A DNA stretch of 64,000 bases from an uncultured Flavobacteriales bacterium (lineage in GTDB: Bacteria > Bacteroidota > Bacteroidia > Flavobacteriales_D > Parvicellaceae), in the NCBI GenBank assembly GCA_943788755.1, contig CALSRM010000001.1, positions 62,001-126,000 on the forward strand, read 5' to 3'. Under the pieces are notes generated by a model, which saw only the letters and a list, made by a program, of their open reading frames with translations, made no database searches and had not been told where the DNA came from. Of the stretch, positions 17,622-27,836 are shown piece after piece; position 1 is the first letter of the stretch, and every line of letters starts with the position of its first letter. The translations under genes were made by a program, and so were the position numbers.

Positions 17622-20600
17622 ATGAAAAGATTATTACTAGGTTTTTTATTTCTGCTATTTTTTGTTCCAATTAAATCTCAAACCCGTTACTTAGATGAAG
17701 TGTTTGCTAGTGTTACGGTTTCATCTAATGTTATATACGGAAATAATCTATCTGTTTTAACGGGGGTGCCTACAGCCGAGGATTTATTAATGGATATTTA
17801 CGAGCCAACAGGAGATATTGCAACCGATAGACCATTAATACTTTATTTGTCAGGCTTTAAATTTCTGCCTAGATACGTGAATCAATACCCTACTGGTTCA
17901 AAATCTGATAGTGCAACTGTTGAAATTTGCACTCGCTTGGCAAAACAAGGATATGTTGTTGCTGCGGTTGATTATAGAAAAGGATGGAGTCCAAGTTCTG
18001 CCATTAATTCCTACAGAACTGAAACATTTGTTCGAGCGGTTTACAGAGGTTTACAAGATGCTAAAACTTGTGTTCGTTATTTCAGAAAAGATGTTGCTAC
18101 AAACAATAACTCATTTGGAATTGACGATACAAAAATAGCAGTTGGTGGTCAAGGTTCCGGAGGTTACATTTCGCTTGCCTATGGAAGCTTAGACAAATTA
18201 TCTGAAATCCAGCTACAGAAATTTTACAACAATGAGACATCGGCTTATATGGTAGATACAACCTTATGGGGGAATTGGAGTGGAATTGGCGGCAATCCTG
18301 CCTATAACACTAGTAACCACGTTGGGTATTCGGATAATGTATCAATGGTCTTTAACATCGGTGGTGCTGTTGGAGATTCTACTTGGATTGAAGCTGGTGA
18401 AATACCGATTGTTACTATGCAAGGAGAAGCAGATTACTTTGCTCCTTTTCAATATGGAATTGTAACAGTGCCAGGAACAACCGTTTTCGTTATAGACGTA
18501 AGTGGATCCAGTGACATAAGTAGAATGGCAAATGCATTCGGAAACAATGATGTATTTAAGACTCCAGCAATAACAGATGTTTATACAACGCGAGCGAACG
18601 CTTTTAACACTGCAAATGATGCAACTTACGGAAACGCAGGTGACGAAGGTTTATTTGCATTTGAAGGTGCGGCAAATGGTAATGGCCCATGGGAATGGAT
18701 AGACACTGCTGCAGTTAAAGCAGAAGCTGCAGCTTGGGGCCAGGATGGAGATGTTATACTAGATAATTTTTATGCAAGTAATCCACTTTTTCAATATTAT
18801 TACGAAACTGCCGGATATGGAGCGGCTAGAACTAGAGCAATTGCATATTGTGATACAATCCAAGGATACTTATCGCCCAGACTTTTCAGGGGATTATTCT
18901 GTTTTGATTCATCAACTACTCTAATAAACGATGTTTTCTGCGGAAGTTACAATCTTAATGGACAAGTTTATAATGCTCCAGGCACTTATAGTCAAACACT
19001 TACTAATGGATCTGGTTGTGACAGCATTATTACTTTATCACTTAACTTAGATTCGACAAGTAACACTATTAACGATGTGTTTTGCGGAAGTTACATCCTT
19101 AACGGACAAACCTATACTTCCCCAGGAACCTACACACAAACATTAACGAATGTTGCAGGATGCGATAGTGTTATTACGCTTAATCTAAGTTACAATTCTT
19201 CCTCATCAACCATGACACAAATAGCATGTGGAAGTTACACCCTAAACGGTCAAACCTACACCTCCAGTGGAACTTTCACACAAACATTAACAAATGCAGT
19301 TGGATGCGATAGCACCATAAATTTGGTTTTAACTATTTTGTCATCCTACCCCTTAGCTTTTCAAGCGAACCCAACAGCAGGAACAACCCCTTTAAATGTT
19401 ATTTTCGATAATCAAACTCCTAATTTAAGTAACTATAATTTCACATGGAGCTTTGGAGATGGAACTGTTGTACAAGATAATGGAAGTTTTGTTTCTCATA
19501 CCTATCAGTCTGATGGAACTTGGGATGTAATGCTGATAGCTGAGGATATTACTACAGGTTGTACAGATACACTTTTTAATAATGGATATATCTTTAGTAC
19601 TGGAGGAACCCCTTGTGGACACGTAGCAGCAATTACTCAGTCAGGTCCAATAACAGCCTGCTTGAGCGATTCTATTTTCTTAAGCTGTAACACCGACCCT
19701 AATTTTACCTATCAATGGCAATTGAACGGTTTCCCAATTAGTGGAGCTACAGACCAAACTTATTACCCCGCACAGTCTGGTAGCTATATGGTTGTAATAA
19801 CCGATAACAATTGCCCTGTATTTTCCAGTACTATACAAGTAACCATCAATACGTTTACTGCTCCAACTATTTCAGGTGCTGGATCAATAAGTTCATGCAG
19901 TGGTGGAAGTATGACCTTGAGTGTTCCAGATGATTATGTGAGTTATTTATGGTCTTCCGGAGGTACGGATACATCAGAAGTGGTAACAAGTTCTGGAGAT
20001 TATACTGTTACAGTAATCAACGTTTCAGGATGTCAAGCAACATCATCTATCTACTCCATAAACGCTTCATTGATTCCTACACAAGAGATTTGTATTGTTA
20101 CAGTAGATAGTACATCTGACCATAACTTGGTGGTTTGGGAAAAACCCATAGTTGCCGGTATTGACAGTTTTATCGTTTACAGAGAAATGGGCACAAACAA
20201 CTATATGCCAATAGGTTCTGTTGCTTACGATTCATTGAGTCAGTTTTTAGATACCACCAATGGAATTAACCCGAATGTAACTTCCTATAGGTATAAGGTT
20301 TCCATTTTAGACACATGCGGAACAGAGAGTAATTTAAGTTATTATCATGAGACAATGCATTTATCTACTAATCAAGGTATAGGAGGAGAAGTTAATTTGA
20401 TATGGGATGAATATGAAGGATTTCCAATAGTGTATTATTATATCTTGAGAGATTCAACAGCGAATGGCAATTGGGAGGTACTTGATTCAGTATCTAGTAA
20501 TAACTTTATTTATACCGATTTAAACCCACCTGTTAGTGGAGTTAATTATGTAATAGAAGTGTTACCCCCAAATACTTGTACATCAACAAAAGCTCAAGAC

Positions 20601-20894
20601 CATAATTCAACGCGATCGAATAGAGCTTCTATAGTCGGTGGAGGTGGTCAAGGTATCTTCCAACATCCAACTAATAATGTAAATGTATATCCCAACCCAA
20701 CATCCGACCAAATAACCATCGATATAAAGGGTTATAATGGAGTTGTTAATGTTGAGGTATATGATTTACAAGGAAGGTTATTAGAAACCACCACAAACAC
20801 CATTGTATCTCTTAAAAAACACGCCAAAGGAATCTATGTTCTTAAGATAAGTTATGGAGAGATAACTGAAGAGGTTAGGGTAGTGAGGGATTAA
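17622..20894 (+). CDS. Secreted alpha/beta-hydrolase-like multidomain T9SS cargo protein
   Basis: 1090-residue secreted protein, the only intact gene of the four-gene array. Signal peptide MKRLLLGFLFLLFFVPIKSQ; an esterase-like alpha/beta-hydrolase domain (about 45-420: LMDIYEP, LILYLSGF, VVAAVDYRKG); three tandem ~37-residue repeats of the form CGSY-LNGQ-Y-GTY-QTLTN-GCDS (about 435-570); a PKD domain (WSFGDG); an Ig-like domain (YQWQLNGFPISGA); fibronectin-like segments; and the T9SS sorting domain. The nucleophile elbow reads G-G-Q-G-S-G-G (Ser179), so glycine stands where GxSxG needs Ser and a serine follows it; activity is therefore uncertain. Likely surface-attached or released by the type IX system. 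Confidence 0.88.
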   Translation: MKRLLLGFLFLLFFVPIKSQTRYLDEVFASVTVSSNVIYGNNLSVLTGVPTAEDLLMDIYEPTGDIATDRPLILYLSGFKFLPRYVNQYPTGSKSDSATVEICTRLAKQGYVVAAVDYRKGWSPSSAINSYRTETFVRAVYRGLQDAKTCVRYFRKDVATNNNSFGIDDTKIAVGGQGSGGYISLAYGSLDKLSEIQLQKFYNNETSAYMVDTTLWGNWSGIGGNPAYNTSNHVGYSDNVSMVFNIGGAVGDSTWIEAGEIPIVTMQGEADYFAPFQYGIVTVPGTTVFVIDVSGSSDISRMANAFGNNDVFKTPAITDVYTTRANAFNTANDATYGNAGDEGLFAFEGAANGNGPWEWIDTAAVKAEAAAWGQDGDVILDNFYASNPLFQYYYETAGYGAARTRAIAYCDTIQGYLSPRLFRGLFCFDSSTTLINDVFCGSYNLNGQVYNAPGTYSQTLTNGSGCDSIITLSLNLDSTSNTINDVFCGSYILNGQTYTSPGTYTQTLTNVAGCDSVITLNLSYNSSSSTMTQIACGSYTLNGQTYTSSGTFTQTLTNAVGCDSTINLVLTILSSYPLAFQANPTAGTTPLNVIFDNQTPNLSNYNFTWSFGDGTVVQDNGSFVSHTYQSDGTWDVMLIAEDITTGCTDTLFNNGYIFSTGGTPCGHVAAITQSGPITACLSDSIFLSCNTDPNFTYQWQLNGFPISGATDQTYYPAQSGSYMVVITDNNCPVFSSTIQVTINTFTAPTISGAGSISSCSGGSMTLSVPDDYVSYLWSSGGTDTSEVVTSSGDYTVTVINVSGCQATSSIYSINASLIPTQEICIVTVDSTSDHNLVVWEKPIVAGIDSFIVYREMGTNNYMPIGSVAYDSLSQFLDTTNGINPNVTSYRYKVSILDTCGTESNLSYYHETMHLSTNQGIGGEVNLIWDEYEGFPIVYYYILRDSTANGNWEVLDSVSSNNFIYTDLNPPVSGVNYVIEVLPPNTCTSTKAQDHNSTRSNRASIVGGGGQGIFQHPTNNVNVYPNPTSDQITIDIKGYNGVVNVEVYDLQGRLLETTTNTIVSLKKHAKGIYVLKISYGEITEEVRVVRD
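20691..20894 (+). repeat. T9SS sorting-domain repeat, copy B
   Basis: 204 bp; closest to copy A, with only a few substitutions (for example AAGATAAGT for AAGGTGAGT) and a TAA instead of TAG stop. Confidence 0.9.
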
Positions 20895-20899
20895 TAAGG

Positions 20900-20945
20900 T
20901 CTTGTGCTCTGTATTTTGGAATACCATAAAATGCATGTATATTTA
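20900..20945 (+). promoter_or_regulatory. Cassette spacer with covarying hairpin
   Basis: TCTTGTGCT, then GTATT-TTGG-AATAC and CATAAAATGCATGTATATTTA. Compared with the spacer at 17555 the hairpin arms have changed together (GGAAT/ATTCC to GTATT/AATAC), so pairing is kept while sequence differs. Confidence 0.5.
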
Positions 20946-22115
20946 GCGTTCTAAAATTTAAACTATGAAAAGATTATTACTACTTGCTATACCTCTATTC
21001 TTTAATTCTGCCATAAGTTATGGCCAATGTACTACACCTATTTTTCTGGATGCTATCCTCGACCAAAATATTTGTACAGGAGAATCACTTACGTTAACAG
21101 CTAATGCTGGAGTCTTACCGGAAGACAATCTTGTAATTACGGCTGTTTTTGATGGCCCACTAACAGGAGGTACGCCCAAAGGTGTAGAACTTTATGTTAT
21201 TAACGATATAAATGATTTAAGTGCGTATGGAATCGGTGCTGCTAATAACGGTGGGGGCTCGGATGGGCAAGAATTTACCTTTCCGGCTATTACTGCAGCT
21301 GCCGGGCAGTATATTTATTTAGCATCTGATTCTGCTCAATTTAACAATTGGTTTGGATTTGATGCAGACTATGTTCAGTTTTTTTATGGAGATTAATGGA
21401 GATGATGCTATAGACGTTATTTCACAGTGGAAGTGTAATCGATGTGTTTGGCGATATTAATGTTGATGGTAATGGTGAACCTTGGGAATATTTAGACGGT
21501 TGGGCTTATCGAAATAGCTCAACGGGTCCTGATGGCAATGTGTTTGTGCTCAATAACTGGAGTTTTAGCGGACCCAATGCACTGGATGGTGAGTTGTTAA
21601 ATGCTACCGCAACAAGCCCTGTACCTGTCGGTACGTTTATACCTACTATTATTAGTGCTATCAATACGTATACCATAGATGTAACTGCCTTAAGCAGTAT
21701 GGATTATACTTTTGCAGGAGATTTTTCGGGTGCCGATCCTGTTATTAATATGAACCTTGGGGATACACTTGTTTTTAATGTCAATACTCCCGGTCATCCG
21801 TTTTGGATAAATGATTTGCAAGGTACTGGCACTGCTAATGGAGTTACTGTTGCAGATAATGGAACTACGTCAGGTGTAATTACATGGACACCAACCTCTG
21901 CAGGTACGTATTATTACAATTGCGAATTTCACTCTATGATGACCAATACCATTACGGTGGGTCCACCCGCTATTTCTTATACATGGGATAACGGAGTTAC
22001 CAATGGAGTTTCTTTTACACCAACTGCTAGTGACGATTATATAGTAGTAGCCTCTGATCCTTTTGGATGTACGGATACGGAAACGGTAACTGTAACAGTT
22101 AATTCAAATCCTACT

Positions 22116-23762
22116 GTTGATGCAGGAGCAGATCAAACCGTATGTGAAGGAGAACCAGTAACCTTATCAGGTACAGGAGCAAGTTCATATACATGGGATA
22201 ATGGAGTAAGTGATGGTGTAGTATTTAACGCAACCAATACAACAACCTATAATGTAATAGGAACTGATGCCAATGGATGTGAAAACACGGATGAAGTAGT
22301 TGTAAATATAAATTCACTTCCAACTGTAGGTGCAGGAGCAGACCAAACCGTATGTGAAGGAGTTTCAGTAACGTTATCAGGATCTGGAGCAGTAGGCAGT
22401 CCACCTTATAGTTATCTTTGGGGTAATGGCGTGACGGACGGAGTTGCATTTAATGCAACCACTACCACAACTTATATTGTAACGGTTGCTGATGCTAATG
22501 GATGTGAGAATACAGATGAAGTGGATGTAGTTGTTAATCCAAATCCGATTCCCACGATTAATGGAGTCTCTGAATATTGCACTGGTACTTCAGCATTGCT
22601 TTCTACAGTTAATCCATATGATACTTATTTATGGTCTACTGGCGATGTTACAGCAACTTCAGCTGTCACTGCTTCGGATAATCCAATTTCTGTAACGGTA
22701 ACAAATACATTTGGTTGTTCATCAACGTCTGCGGTATTTTCTGTGTCAGAAAATACTGTAATAACATATAACTCGACAGAAACAATTTGTCAAGGCGATG
22801 CTATAATTATTCATGGAAACTCTCAATCTGATGCAAGTGTTTATTCTGAGACCTTTTCTTTGGGTACAGGTTGTGATAGTATTTCTAATGTTACTCTGGT
22901 TGTAAATGCTTTACCAACAGTTGTTGCAGGAGCTAATCAAGCAATTTGCGAGGGTGAAATAGTTACCTTGAGTGGTTCAGGAGCGACCACTTATGTTTGG
23001 AATAATGGAGTAGTAGAAAACACTCCATTTACCCCAACGTTAGGAACCGTTACGTATACATTAACCGGAACAGACGCGAATGGTTGTGTTAACACAGATG
23101 TTGTTGATCTTACTGTGAACGCTTTACCAATAGTTGATGCAGGAATAGACCAAGCCGTATGTGAAGGAGACCCAGTAACCTTATCAGGTGCAGGAGCAAG
23201 TTCATATACATGGGATAATGGAGTAAGTGATGGTGTAGCATTTAACGCAACCACTACAACAACTTATAATGTAATAGGAACTGATGCTAATGGATGTGAG
23301 AATACAGATGAAGTAATTGTAAGTGTAAATTCACTTCCAACAGTTAGTGCAGGTGCAGACCAAACCGTATGTGAAGGAGACCCAGTAACCTTATCAGGTG
23401 CAGGAGCAAGTTCATATACATGGGATAATGGAGTAAGTGATGGTGTAGCATTTAACGCAACCACTACAACAACTTATAATGTAATAGGAACTGATGCCAA
23501 TGGATGTGAAAATACAGATGAAGTAATTGTAAGTGTAAATTCACTTCCAACAGTTAGTGCAGGTGCAGATCAAACGATTTGTTCTGGAGATCCAATAACT
23601 TTATCAGGTACAGGAGCAAGTTCATATGCATGGGATAATGGAGTTACTGATGGTGTAGCATTTACACCGCTTTCAACAACTACATATACAGTTACTGGAA
23701 CCGATGTTAACGGATGTTCCAATACAGATGCCTTATCAATTGTAGTTGATGAATGCTCAGGG
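22116..23762 (+). repeat. 210-bp tandem repeats encoding Ig-like domains
   Basis: Periodicity of 210 bp (70 codons) is visible at 22116, 22326, 23133, 23343 and 23553. The units 23133-23342 and 23343-23552 are almost identical in DNA. Between 22545 and 22920 the units diverge in sequence and length. Confidence 0.85.
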
Positions 23763-23798
23763 ATATCAGATTTTAATCCAAGTAACTTAACAATCTAC

Positions 23799-24002
23799 CC
23801 CAATCCAACAGCCGACCAAATCACCATCGATATAAAGGGTTATAATGGAGGTGTTAATGTTGAGGTTTACGACTTACAAGGAAGGTTATTAGAAAGCACT
23901 ACAAATACCAAAGTGTCTCTTAAAAAACACGCCAAAGGAATCTATGTTCTCAAAGTGAGTTATGGAGAGATAACTGAAGAGATTAGGGTAGTGAGGGATT
24001 AG
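23799..24002 (+). repeat. T9SS sorting-domain repeat, copy C
   Basis: 204 bp, in frame with the Ig repeats. It shares GAAAGC and AATACCAAAGT variants with copy D, so C and D form one subgroup and A and B the other. Confidence 0.88.
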
Positions 24003-24051
24003 TTATTGCTTTCTTTGTATCTTTATTAGGTTAATTTATAGTTTAAATCTT

Positions 24052-25166
24052 ATGAAATCAATTGTAAGCGTTTTAATTTTAATTACCTCTTTTTGTTCTT
24101 TTGGTCAGGTTAATTCTTCCATTCAGCATGATGGTCTTACAAGGGATTTTGTTTATTACACGCCATCCAATTGGAATTCAAATCAGCAGCTTCCTCTTTT
24201 AGTCGTTCTTCATGGGCTTACCCAAACAGGTAATGGGATTATGGATATTACTGATTTTAATACCATTGCAGAAGATAATAATTTCATTGTGTGTTATCCG
24301 GATGGAATTAATAACTCCTTTAATGCCAATATGAATGTCACGGTTTCAACTGCTGACGATTTGGGGTTTATTGAATCACTCTTTGTTTATTTTGAACAAA
24401 ATCTAAATTCCGATCCGTTAAAAAGATATTTAACTGGCTTTTCTACAGGTGGTTTTATGTGTCATAAATTAGCTTGCGAGTCCTCTCTATGTTTTGCTGC
24501 AATAGCAACAGTTTCTGGTAATATGAGTGATACTGTCTATACTAATTGCTCTCCAAATAACCTAACCTCTGTTTTGCATATTCATGGAACTACAGATCCG
24601 GTAGTTAGCTATAATGGTAGCGCAACTTCTGGAGTTTCGGTAGATTCTACTATGGAAAAATGGAGAAATTATTTGGGTTGTGATATGACTCCAAATATGA
24701 CAACTATGCCAAATAATAATCTTTTTGATTTATCTTATCCCGAAAGGTATACTTATTCAACTTGTGGTAATTACTCATTGGAATTAATTAAAATAATGGG
24801 AGGAGGTCACCAATGGCCAGGCATTGCAACATTGGTTGGAGGTTTGGGTAATATAAATATGGATTTTTTTTCGCCGCAAATTATTTGGGAATTTTTAGAA
24901 AATAAAAGCTGTCCTAGTTCTGTTTCTATCAACGAAGAAAAGCTTTCTAGTTTACATATCTACCCCAATCCAACGGCTGACCAAATAATCATCGATATAA
25001 AGGGGTATAATGGACCGTTAATGTTGAGGTTTACGACTTACAAGGAAGGTTATTAGAAAGCTCTACAAATACCAAAGTATCTCTTAAAAAACACGCCAAA
25101 GGAATCTATGTTCTTAAGGTGAGTTATGGAGAGATAACGGAAGAGTTTAGGGTCGTGAGGGATTAG
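24052..25166 (+). CDS. Secreted PHB-depolymerase/feruloyl-esterase family hydrolase, sorting domain frameshifted
   Basis: Extracellular esterase of the LpqC / polyhydroxybutyrate-depolymerase family. Signal peptide MKSIVSVLILITSFCSFGQ, then LLVVLHGLTQTG (oxyanion strand), nucleophile Ser131 in GFSTGG, Asp182 in HGTTDPV and His253 in GGGHQWPG: a complete triad. The frame that starts at 24052 ends at 25056 because one base is missing in the sorting domain (AATGGACCGTTAATG against AATGGAGGTGTTAATG in copy C). The rest of the domain continues in another frame to the shared stop at 25166. As written the enzyme would lack most of its T9SS signal and should remain periplasmic. Confidence 0.87.
24964..25166 (+). 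repeat. T9SS sorting-domain repeat, copy D (1-bp deletion)
   Basis: 203 instead of 204 bp; the missing base is near 25013-25016. The frame restored after the gap is free of stops to the normal VRD end, so the lesion is recent or is a sequence error. Confidence 0.85.
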
Positions 25167-25232
25167 GTAGGTCATAGAAAATCTTCAGGCGGTTGTAAAG
25201 ATAAGGCAGAAAAAGATAAGAAGTAAAGCGAC

Positions 25233-25259
25233 TTGATTAACATCCTTTAATTACATTTG
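25233..25259 (+). promoter_or_regulatory. Promoter of the 25279 membrane-protein gene
   Basis: TTG at 25233-25235 and TACATTTG at 25252-25259, spacing 16, ending 19 bp before the ATG. Confidence 0.55.
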
Positions 25260-25278
25260 TAAGATTAAAAGCTAAAAA

Positions 25279-25791
25279 ATGGAAAATCAAGATTTAGAAG
25301 TGTTTGACGATGGAGAATTTAATAATGATTCACCTCGAAAGAGGCCAGCTTTCATTACTGTATTAGCTATTCTTAGTTGGATTTATGTTGCTATTGGAGT
25401 GTTAGGTGCACTTGTTAATTCATTTTCGTCAGAAGAGAAACAAATTGAGCAAATTGACCAAGCAATTGCGATTTACGATGACATGGATGAAATGCCTTTA
25501 CTTGATGACTCCATTGCCGCATTAGAAGCTTCCAAAGATAATCTTCGTATCACTAATTTAGGAAATCTTATTTTCCTGCTAATAGAGGGGATTGCTGTTT
25601 TTTTGATGTTTAACTTAAAGAGAAATGGATTTTGGCTTTACACTTTGGCACAAATTGGACTAGTTTCACTGCTAATAATGGTAATGCCCTGGCCTAATAT
25701 CATATCTACATTAACCGTCGTTTTCACTCTGTTTCTGGTGCTTCTTTTTGAAATACTTTATGCAGTCAATTTAAAGCATATGAAAACTTAG
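25279..25791 (+). CDS. Four-helix membrane protein of unknown function
   Basis: 170 residues with a charged cytoplasmic N-terminus (FDDGEFNNDSPRKRP) and four predicted membrane helices at about 22-45, 93-113, 117-137 and 142-165. An acidic extramembrane loop of about 45 residues follows the first helix. It resembles the small generic membrane proteins of Bacteroidetes, but I recognise no family. Own promoter; it ends 1 bp from the stop of the convergent DUF4159 gene. Confidence 0.75.
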   Translation: MENQDLEVFDDGEFNNDSPRKRPAFITVLAILSWIYVAIGVLGALVNSFSSEEKQIEQIDQAIAIYDDMDEMPLLDDSIAALEASKDNLRITNLGNLIFLLIEGIAVFLMFNLKRNGFWLYTLAQIGLVSLLIMVMPWPNIISTLTVVFTLFLVLLFEILYAVNLKHMKT

Positions 25792-25792
25792 T

Positions 25793-26458
25793 CTATTCCT
25801 TTACTTCCATTGTGATAAACTGGACAATATTGGCACCCATTTGGAGTGCTCTATTGCGCGCTTCTTCACTATCATTATGAACTTCAGCGTCTTCCCAACC
25901 ATCTCCTAAGTCACATTCAACATCATAAAAACAAATTAACCTGCCTTCAAAAACTAGGCCGAATCCTTGCGGTGCCTTGGAATCATGTTCGTGAATTTTT
26001 GGAAGGCCTTTGTCAAAATCATAGGTTTGATGATAAATAGCATGCGTATAAGGAAGTTCTATGAAATCCAATTCTGGAAATACTTTTTTCATTTGAAGAC
26101 GCACGAATTTATCCATCCCGTAATTGTCAGAGATATGAAGAAAGCCTCCTCCCAAAAGGTAGCTTCTTAAATTTTCAGCTTCTTGCTGATTGAAAACTAC
26201 ATTACCATGCCCAGTCATATGTATAAAAGGATAGTTGTATAATTCGGGGCTGGACACCTCTATACTAGCAACATCAGGGTCAATGTTCATTCCAAGCTCG
26301 GTGTTACAATATTTCACCAAGTTTGGGAGTGAAGTAGGGTTGGAGTACCAATCTCCACCTCCGTTGTATTTTAAAACCGCAAAAGTATAAGAGTAGTTTC
26401 CCGGAGTGGCCGAAAGACTAATTAAGCCGGATAATAATATAAAGACCAAAAATCGCAC
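25793..26458 (-). CDS. Exported DUF4159 protein
   Basis: Exported protein of 222 codons with the DUF4159 pattern: FAVLKYNGGGDWYSNPTSLPNL, FIHMTGHGNVVF, LLGGGFLHISDNYGMDKF. The fold resembles the glutamine-amidotransferase-like class often found with MoxR/von Willebrand operons, but here it is alone. The frame is open to ATG 26512, giving two hydrophobic stretches and only 26 bp to the divergent speD-speE start. GTG at 26458 gives a single clean signal peptide (RFLVFILLSGLISLSA) and is preferred. Function unknown. Confidence 0.82.
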   Translation of the reverse strand: MRFLVFILLSGLISLSATPGNYSYTFAVLKYNGGGDWYSNPTSLPNLVKYCNTELGMNIDPDVASIEVSSPELYNYPFIHMTGHGNVVFNQQEAENLRSYLLGGGFLHISDNYGMDKFVRLQMKKVFPELDFIELPYTHAIYHQTYDFDKGLPKIHEHDSKAPQGFGLVFEGRLICFYDVECDLGDGWEDAEVHNDSEEARNRALQMGANIVQFITMEVKE

Positions 26459-26538
26459 ATTCAAAAGTAAGATTATTAAAAGTAATATCCGACTTTTGTA
26501 AAAAATATTCAATTCAAACCATTAATTCATAAAGAACA

Positions 26539-27756
26539 ATGCAATCATTAGGAAATCATATTTTGGTGGAGATTACGGGTTGTAATCCGCAAGTAATGAA
26601 CGATGTTGCTTTTATTGAGCAAACGATGGTTGATTCAGCTACCATTGCTGGCGCAACGGTAATTAATTCTTCTTTTCATCATTTTTCGCCCTATGGCGTT
26701 TCAGGGGTTGTGGTTATTCAAGAAAGTCATTTAGCAATACATACATGGCCAGAGTACGGTTATGCTGCAGTAGATTTATTTACATGTGGAGATGAGGTAG
26801 ATGCTTGGAAGGCATTTGATTTTTTAAAAGAAAGTTTTGGCGCAAAAAATTATTCAGCTCTTGAAATGAATCGAGGAGCCATTAAAATGCTATCAAGAAT
26901 GGATGTTGATTTGGAGTCACTCCGAAGCACGGTAGAAGATAACATTGGGAAAGAAACCATAGAACGAAATATATGGTTTACGGATAAAGACGATTCTCAA
27001 GCGCTTTCCCTGCGGTATAGGAAACAATTATTTAAAGAAAAATCGGATTTTCAAGAAGTTAAAATTTTAGATACTTACCGCTATGGGAAAATGCTAACCA
27101 TTGATCAGATGGTTATGACAACTGAAAAAGATGAAGCTCATTACCATGAGATGATCGCCCATCCAGCAATGTTTTCTCACGGAAATGTAAAGAATGTCCT
27201 TGTTATTGGTGGAGGAGATGGAGGTACTGTGCGAGAAGTGTTAAAACATAAAAGTGTAGAGAAGGTAACGATGGTGGAAATTGATGAAGTTGTAATAAAA
27301 GCATGTAAAAAGTTTTTACCCTCAATTGCTTCAGAATTTGATAACCCGAAGTTGAATGTAATAATTGGAGACGGCATATCTTTTGTTGAAAACGCAAATG
27401 AGCAAGAATATGATTTAGTTCTAGTTGATGGTTCAGATCCGGTGGGCCCAGCAAAAGGGTTGTTTTCAAAAAATTTCTTTTTGAATTGTAAGCGTATTTT
27501 AAAAGAGCGGGGTATTCTTGTTGCGCAAGGAGAATCTCCAAAGTTTAATGAAAGCGTCTTTGTTGAGTTGAATACCACTTTTCAAGAGATTTTTGGAGTG
27601 GAAAAAACGAAACTTTCTTTATTTAACGTGCCATCATACCCTACGGGAATATGGAGTTTTCAATGGGGAGTTAAAGGTCTAATTGAACCAACTTTGGTTA
27701 ATTTTTCATTGGTGAATGATGTTTCTTTTATAAAAGACTTGAAAGTATTACAATGA
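26539..27756 (+). CDS. AdoMet decarboxylase - spermidine synthase fusion
   Basis: One polypeptide of 405 residues carrying two consecutive polyamine enzymes. Residues 1-115 are a class 1B S-adenosylmethionine decarboxylase. The proenzyme self-cleaves at Glu62-Ser63 ([12 protein letters not shown]) to form the pyruvoyl group; His68 and Cys83 occupy the positions of the catalytic residues known from the Thermotoga enzyme. From about 135 a spermidine-synthase domain follows, with GGGDGG at 224-229, VEIDEVV and [11 protein letters not shown]. The decarboxylated product would pass directly to aminopropyl transfer. Followed after 80 bp by a ureohydrolase gene, so the acceptor could be putrescine or agmatine. 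Start is the first Met before the SpeD beta strand [11 protein letters not shown]. Confidence 0.93.
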   Translation: MQSLGNHILVEITGCNPQVMNDVAFIEQTMVDSATIAGATVINSSFHHFSPYGVSGVVVIQESHLAIHTWPEYGYAAVDLFTCGDEVDAWKAFDFLKESFGAKNYSALEMNRGAIKMLSRMDVDLESLRSTVEDNIGKETIERNIWFTDKDDSQALSLRYRKQLFKEKSDFQEVKILDTYRYGKMLTIDQMVMTTEKDEAHYHEMIAHPAMFSHGNVKNVLVIGGGDGGTVREVLKHKSVEKVTMVEIDEVVIKACKKFLPSIASEFDNPKLNVIIGDGISFVENANEQEYDLVLVDGSDPVGPAKGLFSKNFFLNCKRILKERGILVAQGESPKFNESVFVELNTTFQEIFGVEKTKLSLFNVPSYPTGIWSFQWGVKGLIEPTLVNFSLVNDVSFIKDLKVLQ

Positions 27757-27836
27757 GGCAATTCATGGAAGTTCTTTTGCATTGCCTAACTATGTTCGGA
27801 AAATGGTTGGAAATAAAACAATAGAAAAAGTATACA

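Larger units (their letters stand above)
20965..24002 (+). pseudogene. Frameshifted lamin-tail / cupredoxin / Ig-repeat T9SS cargo gene
   Basis: Secreted surface protein of about 1010 codons interrupted near 21390-21440. The first frame (20965-21396) has a signal peptide and a lamin-tail domain (GTPKGVELYVINDI); INGDDAID lies in a second frame and FHSGSVIDVFGD onward in a third (open to 24002), so two small indels separate the parts. After the lamin-tail domain comes a cupredoxin-like domain with candidate copper ligands in GHPFW and NCEFHSMM. Then follow Ig-like repeats of 70 residues (GADQTVCEG, LSGTGASSYTWDNGV, GTDANGCENTD) and the sorting domain. If the indels are real the product is not exported intact; if they are errors it is a full-length adhesin. 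Confidence 0.85.

Noticed and set aside
22225-23464. Minus-strand open frames over the Ig repeats
   Set aside because: They repeat with the 210-bp period and are shadows of the repetitive coding strand.
22116-23762. CRISPR array
   Set aside because: Repeat unit is 210 bp, in frame and coding; there are no short repeats with unique spacers.
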